From positions 1 through 37,147 of the forward strand of contig JAAVDD010000045.1 in assembly GCA_014801985.1 (NCBI GenBank): a stretch of DNA of 37,147 nucleotides, given 5' to 3'. Below are positions 16,959 to 24,602 of this stretch, in pieces; positions within the stretch are counted from its first letter, which is position 1, and each line of letters starts with the position of its first letter. Below the pieces are notes generated by a model. It did no database searches. It was not told the origin of the DNA and worked only from the letters and a program-made list of their open reading frames with translations. The translations under genes were made by a program, and so were the position numbers. This DNA comes from Bacteroides sp. (GTDB lineage Bacteria > Bacteroidota > Bacteroidia > Bacteroidales > Muribaculaceae).

Positions 16959-17624
16959 TCATTCCGTTTTCTTCTTCTTGAATGCATTCCAGCAGATATA
17001 GGCAACGCATAGAATACCTATGGCATATCCTGCCCATGTGAGATATTTGTTATATTCCTCTACTTTCTGGAAAAGCATTTCGGGAGAAACGTGGAGTGAA
17101 AGCCAATAACCTAAGCCGGCAAGCACTCCATTCCATACTAATGCACCAAGAGCTGTGAAGAGGGCGAAAGTGCCGACATTCATCCTTGAAATACCTGCGG
17201 GAATGGAGATCAGCTGGCGTATGGCAGGAATAAGGCGTCCGATAAATGTGGATACGGCTCCATGTTTGTCAAAATATGCCTCGGCTTTCTCCACTTTCGC
17301 ACGATCGATCAGACAGGCATGTCCGAAACGACTGTCGGCAAATTTATATACTACCGGACGACCAATCCAAAGTGCAAGATAATAATTGATAAAAGCTCCT
17401 ACAAGTGCACCAAGGGTGGCTACGACTACAACCATGTAGATATTCATATTCCCTCCGACTCCCGTATTCGTACAGGCGAGATATGCAGCCGGAGGAACCA
17501 CCACCTCCGAAGGGAAAGGAATAAAGGAGCTTTCAATCACCATGAAGATGAACACGAAGAGATAGCTCGCATTCTCTATGAACCATTGAAAAAATTGGCT
17601 TGCGTCAAATATTGCTGCTAACAC
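16959..17624 (-). CDS. DedA family membrane protein
   Basis: 221 residues. DedA (SNARE-associated/VTT) proteins are inner-membrane proteins linked to lipid scrambling or recycling of undecaprenyl phosphate. The family motif near TM1-2 is ESSFIPFPSEVVVPPAAYLA (about 26-45), and the amphipathic signature GRLIPAIRQLISIPAGISRM (about 128-147) is intact with its key Arg residues. Hydrophobic segments also lie at about 60-80, 150-170 and 190-212, with a KKKK tail. It is downstream of the flavodiiron gene on the same strand; the 52-bp gap is filled by an 8-bp tandem repeat (17636-17681). Confidence 0.92.
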   Translation of the reverse strand: MLAAIFDASQFFQWFIENASYLFVFIFMVIESSFIPFPSEVVVPPAAYLACTNTGVGGNMNIYMVVVVATLGALVGAFINYYLALWIGRPVVYKFADSRFGHACLIDRAKVEKAEAYFDKHGAVSTFIGRLIPAIRQLISIPAGISRMNVGTFALFTALGALVWNGVLAGLGYWLSLHVSPEMLFQKVEEYNKYLTWAGYAIGILCVAYICWNAFKKKKTE

Positions 17625-17635
17625 TATGTTGGTAA

Positions 17636-17681
17636 GGTTATAGGGTTATAAGTTTATAAGGTTATAAGACTGTGGGTTATA
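17636..17681. repeat. Octamer tandem repeat GGTTATAN at the fprA-dedA junction
   Basis: GGTTATA occurs at 17636, 17644 and 17660, with a variant GTTTATA at 17652, exactly 8 bp apart. Another copy is at 17675. The last copy supplies the TAA stop (17677-17679, minus strand) of the flavodiiron gene. The same repeat is at 32961-32999. Confidence 0.8.
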
Positions 17682-18873
17682 AATTTATAGCCTTCTTTCT
17701 TACTTCCCATATCTGCTCGGCAAATTCCTTGGCATCAGCGGCTGTGCCGTCGTGCATTGCGTGCTTGAAAGAGAAGGTGGCGGAGAGGGGGAGTTTCAAA
17801 CGCTCTGAAAATTCTCTGAATTTAGCTTCCGAAGCACCGTTGGCCCAGGAGAAGGAGCCGAACCCTCCGAAGGTCTTGTTTTTTATCTCGCGGGTCTCCA
17901 TTGCATTCAAGAATGTTTCAATGGGTGGGAAAAGACGCATCGAATATACGCATGACCCTACAAGAAGGGTATCGTAACGAAATGCATCACTGATCATATC
18001 GCTCATTTCGGAATGAGCCGCATTATGAATGATGATGTTCTTCTCTCCAAGTTCACTTAATTTAGATGCTATCTCTTCGGCGAACTCAGCAGTGTTACCA
18101 TACATTGAGCCATAGATTATCACCACACCGCGCTCGCTTTCGTATGATCCGAGCTGACGTGTGAGTTCCATCACTTTCGGAATCTCATCATGCCATACCG
18201 GGCCATGGGTAGGGCATATATATTCCAACTCCACATCCTTTAGTTTGTTTAGGGCATTAATTACAGAGCGCCCATATTTACCCACAATATTGGAATAGTA
18301 GCGATACATTTCACGGAAATAGAGATCGGTCACGAGCTCGGAATCAAGTATACCTCCGTTGAGTGCACCGAAAGTGCCGAATCCATCCCCGGAGAAAATG
18401 GTTTTCAAATCAGTGACATAGGTCATCATTGTCTCCGGCCAATGCACCATCGGTGTCATATAGAAACGCAATGTATGGTTTCCTAATGAAATCTCATCAC
18501 CATCTTTCACTATAAGGAAGCGTTTTTCATCGGTTATATGACAGAAACCCTTGATCATTCCGGCGGCAATGGCATTGCATACAATCTTCATGTCAGGGTA
18601 TAATTTCGCCACTTCCGGAATAGAGCCGGAATGATCCGGTTCCATGTGGTTGACGATCAGATAGTCGATTTTCTCGCTGCCTATTTTCTGGAGATATGTG
18701 TTTACGGTATCAATCTTCACCGTATCGATGAGAGCTGTGGCTTCGGAGCCTTTAACAATATAGGAGTTATAGCTCACCCCGTTAGGCAGCGGCCATTGCT
18801 CTTCGAATTTCACAGTCACCCGGTCGTTGACACCCACATAATGGATATCTTTGATTATTTCTCTTGCTTTCAT
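17677..18873 (-). CDS. Flavodiiron protein (FprA-type)
   Basis: Reduces O2 to water or NO to N2O; a detoxification enzyme of anaerobes. The N-terminal MBL-fold diiron domain has HMEPDH at 76-81, a further His in MVHWPET, Asp in SGDGFG and His in PTHGPVWH, so the iron ligand set looks complete. The C-terminal flavodoxin domain begins near residue 235 with IIYGSMYGNTAEFAEEI, the FMN loop. I choose the ATG at 18873 (MKAREIIKDIHYVGV, 398 residues); the frame could start 18 codons earlier at 18927. There is no rubredoxin or flavin-reductase extension, so the electron donor is encoded elsewhere. It is divergent from a DUF486 gene. Confidence 0.92.
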   Translation of the reverse strand: MKAREIIKDIHYVGVNDRVTVKFEEQWPLPNGVSYNSYIVKGSEATALIDTVKIDTVNTYLQKIGSEKIDYLIVNHMEPDHSGSIPEVAKLYPDMKIVCNAIAAGMIKGFCHITDEKRFLIVKDGDEISLGNHTLRFYMTPMVHWPETMMTYVTDLKTIFSGDGFGTFGALNGGILDSELVTDLYFREMYRYYSNIVGKYGRSVINALNKLKDVELEYICPTHGPVWHDEIPKVMELTRQLGSYESERGVVIIYGSMYGNTAEFAEEIASKLSELGEKNIIIHNAAHSEMSDMISDAFRYDTLLVGSCVYSMRLFPPIETFLNAMETREIKNKTFGGFGSFSWANGASEAKFREFSERLKLPLSATFSFKHAMHDGTAADAKEFAEQIWEVRKKAINL

Positions 18874-18953
18874 TCGAATTCTCTCTTTTTTAAGGCGGAG
18901 GAGGTGGAATCGTTTCTTCTCCGTCATTAAGTTTTTTAGCGTCTACTTAAATT

Positions 18954-18998
18954 ATAACGTTATTTATCGCAAAATTACAAAAAATCGTTGTAAATTTG
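18954..18998. promoter_or_regulatory. Divergent promoter region with ATAACGTTAT palindrome
   Basis: A + strand -7 box TAAATTTG is at 18991-18998 (for the DUF486 gene) and a minus-strand TAATTTTG at 18977-18970 (for the flavodiiron gene). A perfect 10-bp palindrome ATAACGTTAT is at 18954-18963, at the expected minus-strand start point, and may be an operator. Neither -7 box has a clear -33 TTTG. Confidence 0.45.
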
Positions 18999-19016
18999 CA
19001 TAGAAATAGTACGAAA

Positions 19017-19397
19017 ATGAAAACAGCGCTCATCACAGTATTACTCTTGATAATATCCAATGTCTTCATGACCTTTGCTTGGTATGGTCATCTGAAGATG
19101 AAATCTGTGGGGATAGGCACCAACTGGCCCATTATAATAGTTATTCTTGTCTCATGGGGGATGGCACTTTTGGAATATTGCTTCATGATTCCGGCCAATA
19201 AGATAGGATTTCATGAAAACGGCGGCCCTTTTTCGCTATTCCAGCTAAAGATAATTCAGGAAGTGATATCTCTTTCAGTCTTCACCGTGGTCGCGATGAT
19301 CTGTTTTCAGGGGGAAAAGATCCATTGGAATCATATCGTCTCTTTTCTATGTCTGATGGCTGCGGTGACCTTTGCTTTTCTTCCCGTAAAAGATTGA
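19017..19397 (+). CDS. DUF486 / DMT-like small membrane protein
   Basis: 126 residues from the ATG at 19017 (MKTALITVLLLI); a TTG start 7 codons upstream is possible but less likely. Four hydrophobic helices at roughly 3-22, 38-58, 72-95 and 102-120 and the sequence NVFMTFAWYGHLK match DUF486, a four-helix family related to drug/metabolite transporters. The transported substrate is not known. It ends 7 bp before the dus gene and is probably co-transcribed with it. Confidence 0.82.
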   Translation: MKTALITVLLLIISNVFMTFAWYGHLKMKSVGIGTNWPIIIVILVSWGMALLEYCFMIPANKIGFHENGGPFSLFQLKIIQEVISLSVFTVVAMICFQGEKIHWNHIVSFLCLMAAVTFAFLPVKD

Positions 19398-19404
19398 AAT
19401 AATT

Positions 19405-20337
19405 ATGGATAGTAAATTATACATAGCTCCGGTTCAAGGACATACGGATGCCGCCTGGCGTCATTTCCATCAGAAACGTTACGGAGGTGATAATAGATAT
19501 TATACCCCGTTCATACGTCTTGAAAGAGGGGAGTTCCGCAAACATGATCTTAAGGATTTTATTTCACCTCTGAATGAAAACCACGATCTTGTTCCGCAAG
19601 TGATATTCCGTAATATGGATGAGCTTATACCTCTTCTGGAAGGGCTTGTGGAAAAGGGGGCCAAGGAGATCGACCTTAACACAGGATGCCCTTTCCCTCT
19701 TCAGACTTCCAAAGGTAGAGGGGCGGCCTTTGTGGGAAACGTGGAGGAATATTCCAGACTTCCGGAGATTCTTTCACGTTTTCCCGACATTGTTTTTTCT
19801 CTGAAGATGCGACTCGGATTTGCTGATCCGGAGGAGTGGAAGAAAATCATGCCCGTTCTTAATTCCTTGCGTCTCGATCATGTGGCGCTTCATCCGCGTG
19901 TGGCAAAGGATCAATATAAGGGAGAGCTTCGTCTCGATCAGTTTGAGGCTTTTATTAAGGAGAGTGAGAATCCTGTGGTATATAATGGTGAATTAAAGAA
20001 TCCAAATGATTTTGTGGAGATAAAAGAACGTTTCCCGGAAATCGCCGGTATCATGTCAGGTCGGGGTGTATTGGCCCGGCCTTCGCTTCTCGCAGAAGTG
20101 ACATCAGGAAAGGAAATGAGTCGTGAAGAGAGGGTGGAGGAGATGCTATCCTTCCATAATGATCTTTTCGATCATTATACAGAAGGACTTACCGGAGGGG
20201 AACATCAGGTGCTGTCGAAAATAAAGCCTTTCTGGGAATATGCCGAGGAGGAGATAGGACGCAAGGCATGGAAGGCTATTTCAAAAGCATCCAATATGGC
20301 CAAATATCAGAGCGCACTCGCTATGATTGGAATGTGA
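19405..20337 (+). CDS. tRNA-dihydrouridine synthase family protein
   Basis: FMN enzyme reducing uridines in the tRNA D-loop. At 310 residues it has usual Dus length. The N-terminus LYIAPVQGHTDAAWR replaces the usual APMxGxTD-type phosphate/FMN segment. The catalytic cysteine is in DLNTGCPFPLQTSKGRGAAF (about residues 91-110), followed by SLKMRLGF and the VALHPR and MSGRGVLARP FMN-binding blocks. The C-terminal helical domain is present. Which Dus subtype and which tRNA positions it acts on cannot be decided from sequence. It overlaps nothing and follows the DUF486 gene after 7 bp. Confidence 0.9.
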   Translation: MDSKLYIAPVQGHTDAAWRHFHQKRYGGDNRYYTPFIRLERGEFRKHDLKDFISPLNENHDLVPQVIFRNMDELIPLLEGLVEKGAKEIDLNTGCPFPLQTSKGRGAAFVGNVEEYSRLPEILSRFPDIVFSLKMRLGFADPEEWKKIMPVLNSLRLDHVALHPRVAKDQYKGELRLDQFEAFIKESENPVVYNGELKNPNDFVEIKERFPEIAGIMSGRGVLARPSLLAEVTSGKEMSREERVEEMLSFHNDLFDHYTEGLTGGEHQVLSKIKPFWEYAEEEIGRKAWKAISKASNMAKYQSALAMIGM

Positions 20338-20482
20338 AAACATTAAAGGAGGTGAAGTTGCTTTTGAGAATCTTTGTTCAGTAAAAAAAGGATATTTAAC
20401 CGGACAAATAGATAAACAAAAAGAGGGGGTTAAGAGTTATAATATTGAAATTAGAACGAAACGCAAACTTAATTTGAATATT

Positions 20483-20668
20483 ATGAAAAAGTGCCCTATT
20501 ATAAAGAAGGAAGATCGCCTTCCTTTATGTATCAACTTAGGTCTGCATGTTGCAGCTATCACTCTTATGGCAACCGCTCTTCACAAACTATGCCGCATAC
20601 ATAAGGGCCTTCGCGACCTGCGTAAAGGAAAGGAAGAGATAGAGAAAGCGAAGAAAGAGATTCTCTGA
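20483..20668 (+). CDS. Small single-pass membrane protein, unknown
   Basis: 61 residues from the ATG at 20483 (MKKCPIIKKEDRLPL). One hydrophobic segment (about residues 15-36, LCINLGLHVAAITLMATALH) is followed by a charged helical tail rich in Lys, Arg and Glu. The frame extends upstream to 20327, overlapping the dus stop, but that extension looks non-coding. I do not recognise a family. It lies between dus and a secreted orphan, about 57 bp before the latter. Confidence 0.5.
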   Translation: MKKCPIIKKEDRLPLCINLGLHVAAITLMATALHKLCRIHKGLRDLRKGKEEIEKAKKEIL

Positions 20669-20725
20669 TGGAATCTTCTCTGAGCAGCGGCTCTCTAAGA
20701 TTGAAAAAGGAATAGAAAAATAGTT

Positions 20726-21115
20726 ATGAAAAAGGTATTGTTGAGTTTAGTGGTTCTCTTCACGATGCTCGGCGTGGCTCTCCCTTCAGAGGCCCGCACT
20801 AAAGAGGAGGATGCTTTGGTTAAGGAATTGTCGGGAGGACTTCCTGTATATATGGGAAATAATCTGACATGGCGCACGTTTGATATAGACAACAACGGCA
20901 CTATGATTATCGGACTCCTCTCCAACAGTCTCCCTGCTCTTGCCGATGTCGATGAAAAGCTCCGCGATGAGTTTAAGGCCACGTTGGTCGGACCTAACAG
21001 CGGATATGTGGGATTGGCAAAACATTTAGGTCGCAAGATGACAATAAATGTCTATAACACTGCTAATGAACTTTGCGTCACGGAGACCATATCTCCCGAC
21101 GGATCCGGACAATGA
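20726..21115 (+). CDS. Secreted protein of unknown function
   Basis: 129 residues. A clear Sec signal peptide (MKKVLLSLVVLFTMLGVALPSEA) with likely cleavage after SEA (residues 21-23) leaves a mature protein of about 106 residues with no Cys pair. It contains GLPVYMGNNLTWRTFDIDNNGTMIIGLL and ends near VTETISPDGSGQ. No lipobox is present, so it should be periplasmic. No family is recognised. It is followed by a terminator at 21168-21195 and may be co-transcribed with the small membrane protein upstream. Confidence 0.72.
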   Translation: MKKVLLSLVVLFTMLGVALPSEARTKEEDALVKELSGGLPVYMGNNLTWRTFDIDNNGTMIIGLLSNSLPALADVDEKLRDEFKATLVGPNSGYVGLAKHLGRKMTINVYNTANELCVTETISPDGSGQ

Positions 21116-21167
21116 GTTTCCGGATAGGTCATTAGATAAATGACAGGTTTGGAATTTTAATGAATTG

Positions 21168-21195
21168 ATGACGGCTTCAATGGCCGTCATTTTTT
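21168..21195 (+). terminator. Terminator after the secreted orphan gene
   Basis: An 8-bp stem (21168-21175 with 21183-21190) with a 7-nt loop is followed by T (21190-21195). Confidence 0.85.
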
Positions 21196-21270
21196 GTTTG
21201 AAGATACTCTTCAGTAATAAGTAAGTTTTCAAAATTAGTTAATATTATCAAATAAGTGAGTAAAGTATCA

Positions 21271-21394
21271 GGCTAATGTTCTTTTTGCTTTTGAGCGGTC
21301 TCTTTGTCCCTCTCTCAGTCGCATAGCCCGCTATGCTCCCTCGCTCGCGAGACCAATAGCCTCACTCAAAATTCAAAAATAACTATTGGCTAAT
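21271..21394. repeat. Compact palindromic element, possibly a dispersed repeat
   Basis: Nested inverted repeats share one centre: GCATAG-cccg-CTATGC (21321-21336), GGTCTC (21297-21302) with GAGACC (21349-21354), and TTTTGAG (21289-21295) with CTCAAAA (21365-21371). A CCAATAG/CTATTGG pair lies on the right side. Direct copies of GGCTAAT (21271-21277 and 21388-21394) flank it. It is more GC-rich than its surroundings and non-coding. The rest of the 21196-21452 gap shows nothing else. Confidence 0.55.
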
Positions 21395-21452
21395 TTCTCA
21401 AACTTATTATGAAATAATGTCGGCTTTACAGAAAATATATCGAAATAATTAC

Positions 21453-21482
21453 TAAATTTGTAAAGTGTTACTCCATAACACT
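21453..21482 (+). promoter_or_regulatory. bioB -7 element with a downstream dyad
   Basis: TAAATTTG at 21453-21460 is a perfect -7 box; no clear -33 box is present. Immediately downstream AGTGTTA (21464-21470) and TAACACT (21476-21482) form a 7-bp dyad at the expected start point, a possible operator. Confidence 0.5.
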
Positions 21483-21506
21483 CAGGTTTTCCATACAAAA
21501 CTTAAA

Positions 21507-21614
21507 TTAAGTAGCTGCTAAGAATTAATGAACAGATAAAACGAGTTTTAGCGTTCAAGATTCTTTCATCTACTTAGTGAATCATATATCGATTAATTTT
21601 TAGTAGCTACTTAA
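21507..21614 (+). promoter_or_regulatory. Structured leader of bioB: 23-bp stem closing on the start codon
   Basis: 21507-21529 is complementary to 21592-21614 over 23 consecutive positions, all pairing in RNA (21 Watson-Crick and 2 G-U). The stem ends 1 nt before the bioB ATG (21616). The 62-nt loop can form two arms: GAAC/GTTC (21530-21533, 21553-21556) capped by AAAA/TTTT, and GATTC/GAATC (21559-21563, 21579-21583), giving a three-way junction. It matches no riboswitch class I know. A decayed inverted-repeat insertion is the alternative. Confidence 0.6.
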
Positions 21615-21615
21615 C

Positions 21616-22590
21616 ATGACAAACTTTATGACAATACAGGAATTAAAGGATAAAGTGATTTCCGGAGAAAGTGTGAGTTTCGAAGAGGCTCTTTGGTTAG
21701 CCAATCAACCTGACCGGAAAGCCCTGTATGACGCCGCATCGGAGATCACGCGCCATTTTGGGCGTCCTGTTTTCAATCCCTGTAGTATCATCAATGCACG
21801 TGCCGGACGTTGCTCCGAAAATTGTAAATGGTGTGCCCAGTCAGGTCATTACCATACTGATTCTGATGTGCATGGTATCATTGAAGTTTCAGAGGCATTG
21901 GAAAATGCTGCCCTTGCAGAGAGAGAGGGAGTGAAGCGGTACTCGCTCGTTACAAGTGGACGTGCTGTGAAAGGTGAGGCTCTGGAGAAGGTGTGCAATA
22001 TATATCAGCACCTTAAAGATGAAACGAAATTATTCCTTTGTTCATCATTGGGTCTACTCGATAAAGAGGAACTGCAGAAAGTGTGGGATTCCGGAGTGCG
22101 CCGCTATCATTGTAATCTTGAGACGGGTCCCTCATACTTCCCCCAACTTTGCACCACCCATACCATTGAGGATAAAATTCGCACAATCCGTTGGGCTCAG
22201 GAGATCGGTTTTCAGATTTGCTCAGGCGGTATCATAGGAATGGGGGAGAGTCGGGAACAGCGGGTGGAGTTTGCTTTCACTCTCCGGTCTATTTCTCCGG
22301 ATTCAATTCCGGTCAATATTCTGTGTCCAATTCCCGGTACCCCTCTGGAGAACACTCCGGCGATTCCTGAAGATGAGATTCTATTGACTGTGGCTATATT
22401 CAGATTTGTAAATCCTAAAGCAGAGCTTCGATTTGCCGGAGGACGCCAACGTCTGAGCCGCGAGACTCAATTGGAAGCTATGCGCATAGGCGTGAACGGC
22501 GCCATAATCGGAGACTTGCTCACCACAATTGGATCACGAGCTGAAGAAGACCGTACAATGATTGCGGAGGCCGGTTATGACATAGGATGA
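21616..22590 (+). CDS. bioB: Biotin synthase
   Basis: Radical SAM enzyme inserting sulfur into dethiobiotin. With the ATG at 21616 it has 324 residues; an internal ATG at 21628 (MTIQELKDKV) is an alternative start. The SAM cluster cysteines are C66, C70 and C73 (GRCSENCKWCAQSGHY). Later blocks YHCNLETGPSYF and RFAGGRQRLS carry conserved Cys and Arg residues of the auxiliary 2Fe-2S site. No other bio genes are adjacent, so the remaining pathway is elsewhere or biotin precursors are imported. The leader is strongly structured right up to the start codon. A hairpin follows at 22616-22647. Confidence 0.95.
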   Translation: MTNFMTIQELKDKVISGESVSFEEALWLANQPDRKALYDAASEITRHFGRPVFNPCSIINARAGRCSENCKWCAQSGHYHTDSDVHGIIEVSEALENAALAEREGVKRYSLVTSGRAVKGEALEKVCNIYQHLKDETKLFLCSSLGLLDKEELQKVWDSGVRRYHCNLETGPSYFPQLCTTHTIEDKIRTIRWAQEIGFQICSGGIIGMGESREQRVEFAFTLRSISPDSIPVNILCPIPGTPLENTPAIPEDEILLTVAIFRFVNPKAELRFAGGRQRLSRETQLEAMRIGVNGAIIGDLLTTIGSRAEEDRTMIAEAGYDIG

Positions 22591-22615
22591 ATATCTATAC
22601 GATAGATGTATTCTT

Positions 22616-22647
22616 GCCCCGTAATGCTTAAAAAAGCGTTACGGGGC
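22616..22647 (+). terminator. Hairpin after bioB
   Basis: A 12-position stem (22616-22627 with 22636-22647) with one wobble. The downstream sequence is only moderately T-rich, so termination may be weak. Confidence 0.6.
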
Positions 22648-22714
22648 GAAATATTTTCTTAATAAAATGATTGTAAAGTCAACCATTTTATGAATTGATA
22701 TGTTATATTAGTGT

Positions 22715-23149
22715 ATGAAGAAACAAAGAGTAAATACAGAGAGTCCGGCATTGGGCTGCAAGCTTGGAAGAGCCTATCAGATTCTACTCAGCCAGCTTGC
22801 TTCCGCATTGAAGGAGGCCGACTTAGATATCACGACAAGTGAATATCTGGTGCTCAGGGCTGTCTATAGCAATGAGGGACTTCAGCAATGTGAGATTGCG
22901 GATATGGTAGGTAAGGATAAAGCTGCGGTATGTCGTTGTGTGGCGGGACTCGTGCGTAAAGGACTCCTTTCTACGGAATCAGTAAGCCATAAATGTCTTA
23001 GGGTTTATCTTACGGATAAATCGCGAGAGATGAAACCGAAGGTAATGGAAGTGGCTCAAAAACGTCATAATGCACTTGCAGATTTAACCACTCCCGAAGA
23101 TCTTGAAGTATTTACTCGGATAATTGATAAAATAATCACATTAATATAA
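22715..23149 (+). CDS. MarR family regulator, cysteine-rich
   Basis: 144 residues with a winged helix-turn-helix: recognition region QQCEIADMVGKDKAAVCRCVAGLVRKGLL (about 57-85), then the wing and a C-terminal helix for dimerisation. Five cysteines occur at 15, 59, 73, 75 and 94, three of them in the DNA-binding domain, which suggests redox or electrophile sensing as in OhrR-type MarR proteins. It is the first gene of an operon with a FrnE-type DsbA protein (20 bp downstream) and an MBL hydrolase. An inverted repeat ATAAAATG (22662-22669) with CATTTTAT (22684-22691) upstream is a candidate operator for self-control. Confidence 0.87.
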   Translation: MKKQRVNTESPALGCKLGRAYQILLSQLASALKEADLDITTSEYLVLRAVYSNEGLQQCEIADMVGKDKAAVCRCVAGLVRKGLLSTESVSHKCLRVYLTDKSREMKPKVMEVAQKRHNALADLTTPEDLEVFTRIIDKIITLI

Positions 23150-23169
23150 TTTAAGAAAGGAAACACACT

Positions 23170-23877
23170 ATGATTACACTCACAATTTGGTCGGATTTTG
23201 CTTGTCCTTACTGTTATATCGGTGAGACCCGTCTTGAAAAGGCAATCGAGGAACTCGGAGTCAAGGATGATGTTCAGATCGACTATCGTGCATTCGAACT
23301 TGATCCAACCGCATCTAAAGCAGTGGTATCTTCCACTCCGGAGCGTTTCGCAAAGAAGTATCGTTTGAGTCTTGAAGGTGCCAAAGAGCAGATCGAAGAG
23401 ATTTCGTCACTGGGTCGCGAACTTGGCATAGATTTCAGATATGCCACCACTCAGTATTCCAATACTCGTGACGCTCATCGTCTGATGAAGCTTGCTGAGG
23501 CTAAATATGATCGTGCAACAGTGGCCCATCTTAACGAGTTGCTTTTTAAGGCATACTTTGTTGAGAACCTTATCCTGGCGGATCATTCCGTACTTCTTGC
23601 TAAGGCTCTTGAAGCGGGCATGAAGGAGGATGAGGTGAAAGAAGTGCTCGACTCCGACAAATATGATGACGAAGTTCGTTTCGATGAACGGGAAGCAATG
23701 ATGCGCGGAGTTCATGGCGTTCCATATATTGTATTCAACGGTGACTTTGCTGTGCCGGGAGCGTTGACTCTCGATGGATTCAAGTCGGCAATTGAACGAA
23801 CGATGAAGAAAGTGAAAGATAGTGAATCGTCAGAACGTGCACATCAGTGTGGTCCCGATGGATGTCAACTTCTTTAA
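23170..23877 (+). CDS. DsbA-family oxidoreductase, FrnE type
   Basis: 235 residues of thioredoxin fold with a helical insertion. The active-site pair is C12-P-Y-C15 in SDFACPYCYIG, directly at the N-terminus with no signal peptide, so the protein is cytoplasmic. GVHGVPYIVFNGDFAVPGA contains the cis-Pro loop. A second Cys pair (C227, C232 in CGPDGCQLL) is at the extreme C-terminus, a feature of the FrnE branch. The likely role is thiol-disulfide isomerisation under oxidative stress. It lies between the Cys-rich MarR and the MBL gene, with gaps of 20 and 13 bp. Confidence 0.9.
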   Translation: MITLTIWSDFACPYCYIGETRLEKAIEELGVKDDVQIDYRAFELDPTASKAVVSSTPERFAKKYRLSLEGAKEQIEEISSLGRELGIDFRYATTQYSNTRDAHRLMKLAEAKYDRATVAHLNELLFKAYFVENLILADHSVLLAKALEAGMKEDEVKEVLDSDKYDDEVRFDEREAMMRGVHGVPYIVFNGDFAVPGALTLDGFKSAIERTMKKVKDSESSERAHQCGPDGCQLL

Positions 23878-23890
23878 TTAAAGGAATACT

Positions 23891-24514
23891 ATGATACGCG
23901 AACTTCAAGTACAAGGTGTTTTCGCTGAAAACACCTATTTTTTTATCGACGATCATTCTAAGGCAGGGTTCTTGATTGATCCGGGAGCTCAGGCAGGTGT
24001 GATTTATGATGTCATTATCCGTAATGGCTGGCATATAGAGAAGATTCTTCTTACGCATGGTCATTTCGACCATTTTGGTGCAGCAGAACTGCTTCGGGAG
24101 AAATTGGTGGCGCCAATCTATATCTATTCTTCCGATGCCCGTTATCTTACCGACACATATTTGAATCTTAGTGCAAATTCAGGTAGACCCTTGACGGTTC
24201 CGCATTATGAGGAGATGTATGACGGAGAGATAATCAGACTAAAGGCAAATTCAGGATTCTATCTGAAGGTCATACACACTCCGGGACATACTCCCGGTTC
24301 GGTCATTTTCTATGCCCCTGAGGAGAATGCAGCTTTTGTGGGGGATACGCTTTATCAGCATGGTCCCGGTCTGACCAACTTCCCCGGAGGAAACCGTAGG
24401 GAATTGGAGGAATCAATCATTAATAAGATTCTGACACTTCCTGATGATACGGTCCTTCTGTCGGGTCATTCATCTCCCATAACAGTGGGGGAGGAGAAGC
24501 GCTTGTTATTGTAG
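23891..24514 (+). CDS. MBL-fold hydrolase (glyoxalase II-like)
   Basis: 207 residues. The metal motif THGHFDH is at 55-61; further ligands are in HTPGHTPGS, VGDTLYQ and LLSGHSSPIT. The NFPGGNRRELEESI segment corresponds to the variable region of glyoxalase II-like enzymes. It is the last gene of the MarR/DsbA operon, so a substrate linked to thiol stress (thioester or persulfide) is plausible but unproven. It is a different protein from the MBL gene at 6449; both have complete metal sites. Confidence 0.86.
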   Translation: MIRELQVQGVFAENTYFFIDDHSKAGFLIDPGAQAGVIYDVIIRNGWHIEKILLTHGHFDHFGAAELLREKLVAPIYIYSSDARYLTDTYLNLSANSGRPLTVPHYEEMYDGEIIRLKANSGFYLKVIHTPGHTPGSVIFYAPEENAAFVGDTLYQHGPGLTNFPGGNRRELEESIINKILTLPDDTVLLSGHSSPITVGEEKRLLL

Positions 24515-24542
24515 GAGGATTTTTATGGGGAAATCATAGAGA

Positions 24543-24580
24543 AAAGACTCCACTTGTGATTTAGCACAAGTGGAGTCTTT
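24543..24580. terminator. Bidirectional terminator
   Basis: A perfect 16-bp stem (24543-24558 with 24565-24580), 6-nt loop and AAA/TTT ends, between the converging MBL operon and the secreted-protein gene. Confidence 0.9.
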
Positions 24581-24602
24581 ATTTATAATAAAGAGGTAAC
24601 GA

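Noticed and set aside
20327-20482. N-terminal extension of the 61-residue membrane protein back to the dus stop
   Set aside because: The extension has no conserved look and its codons do not resemble those of neighbours; an internal ATG at 20483 gives a compact membrane protein.
21196-21615. tRNA or known riboswitch in the large gap before bioB
   Set aside because: No cloverleaf with T-loop motif is present and no conserved class motif matches; the structure found does not fit any class I know.
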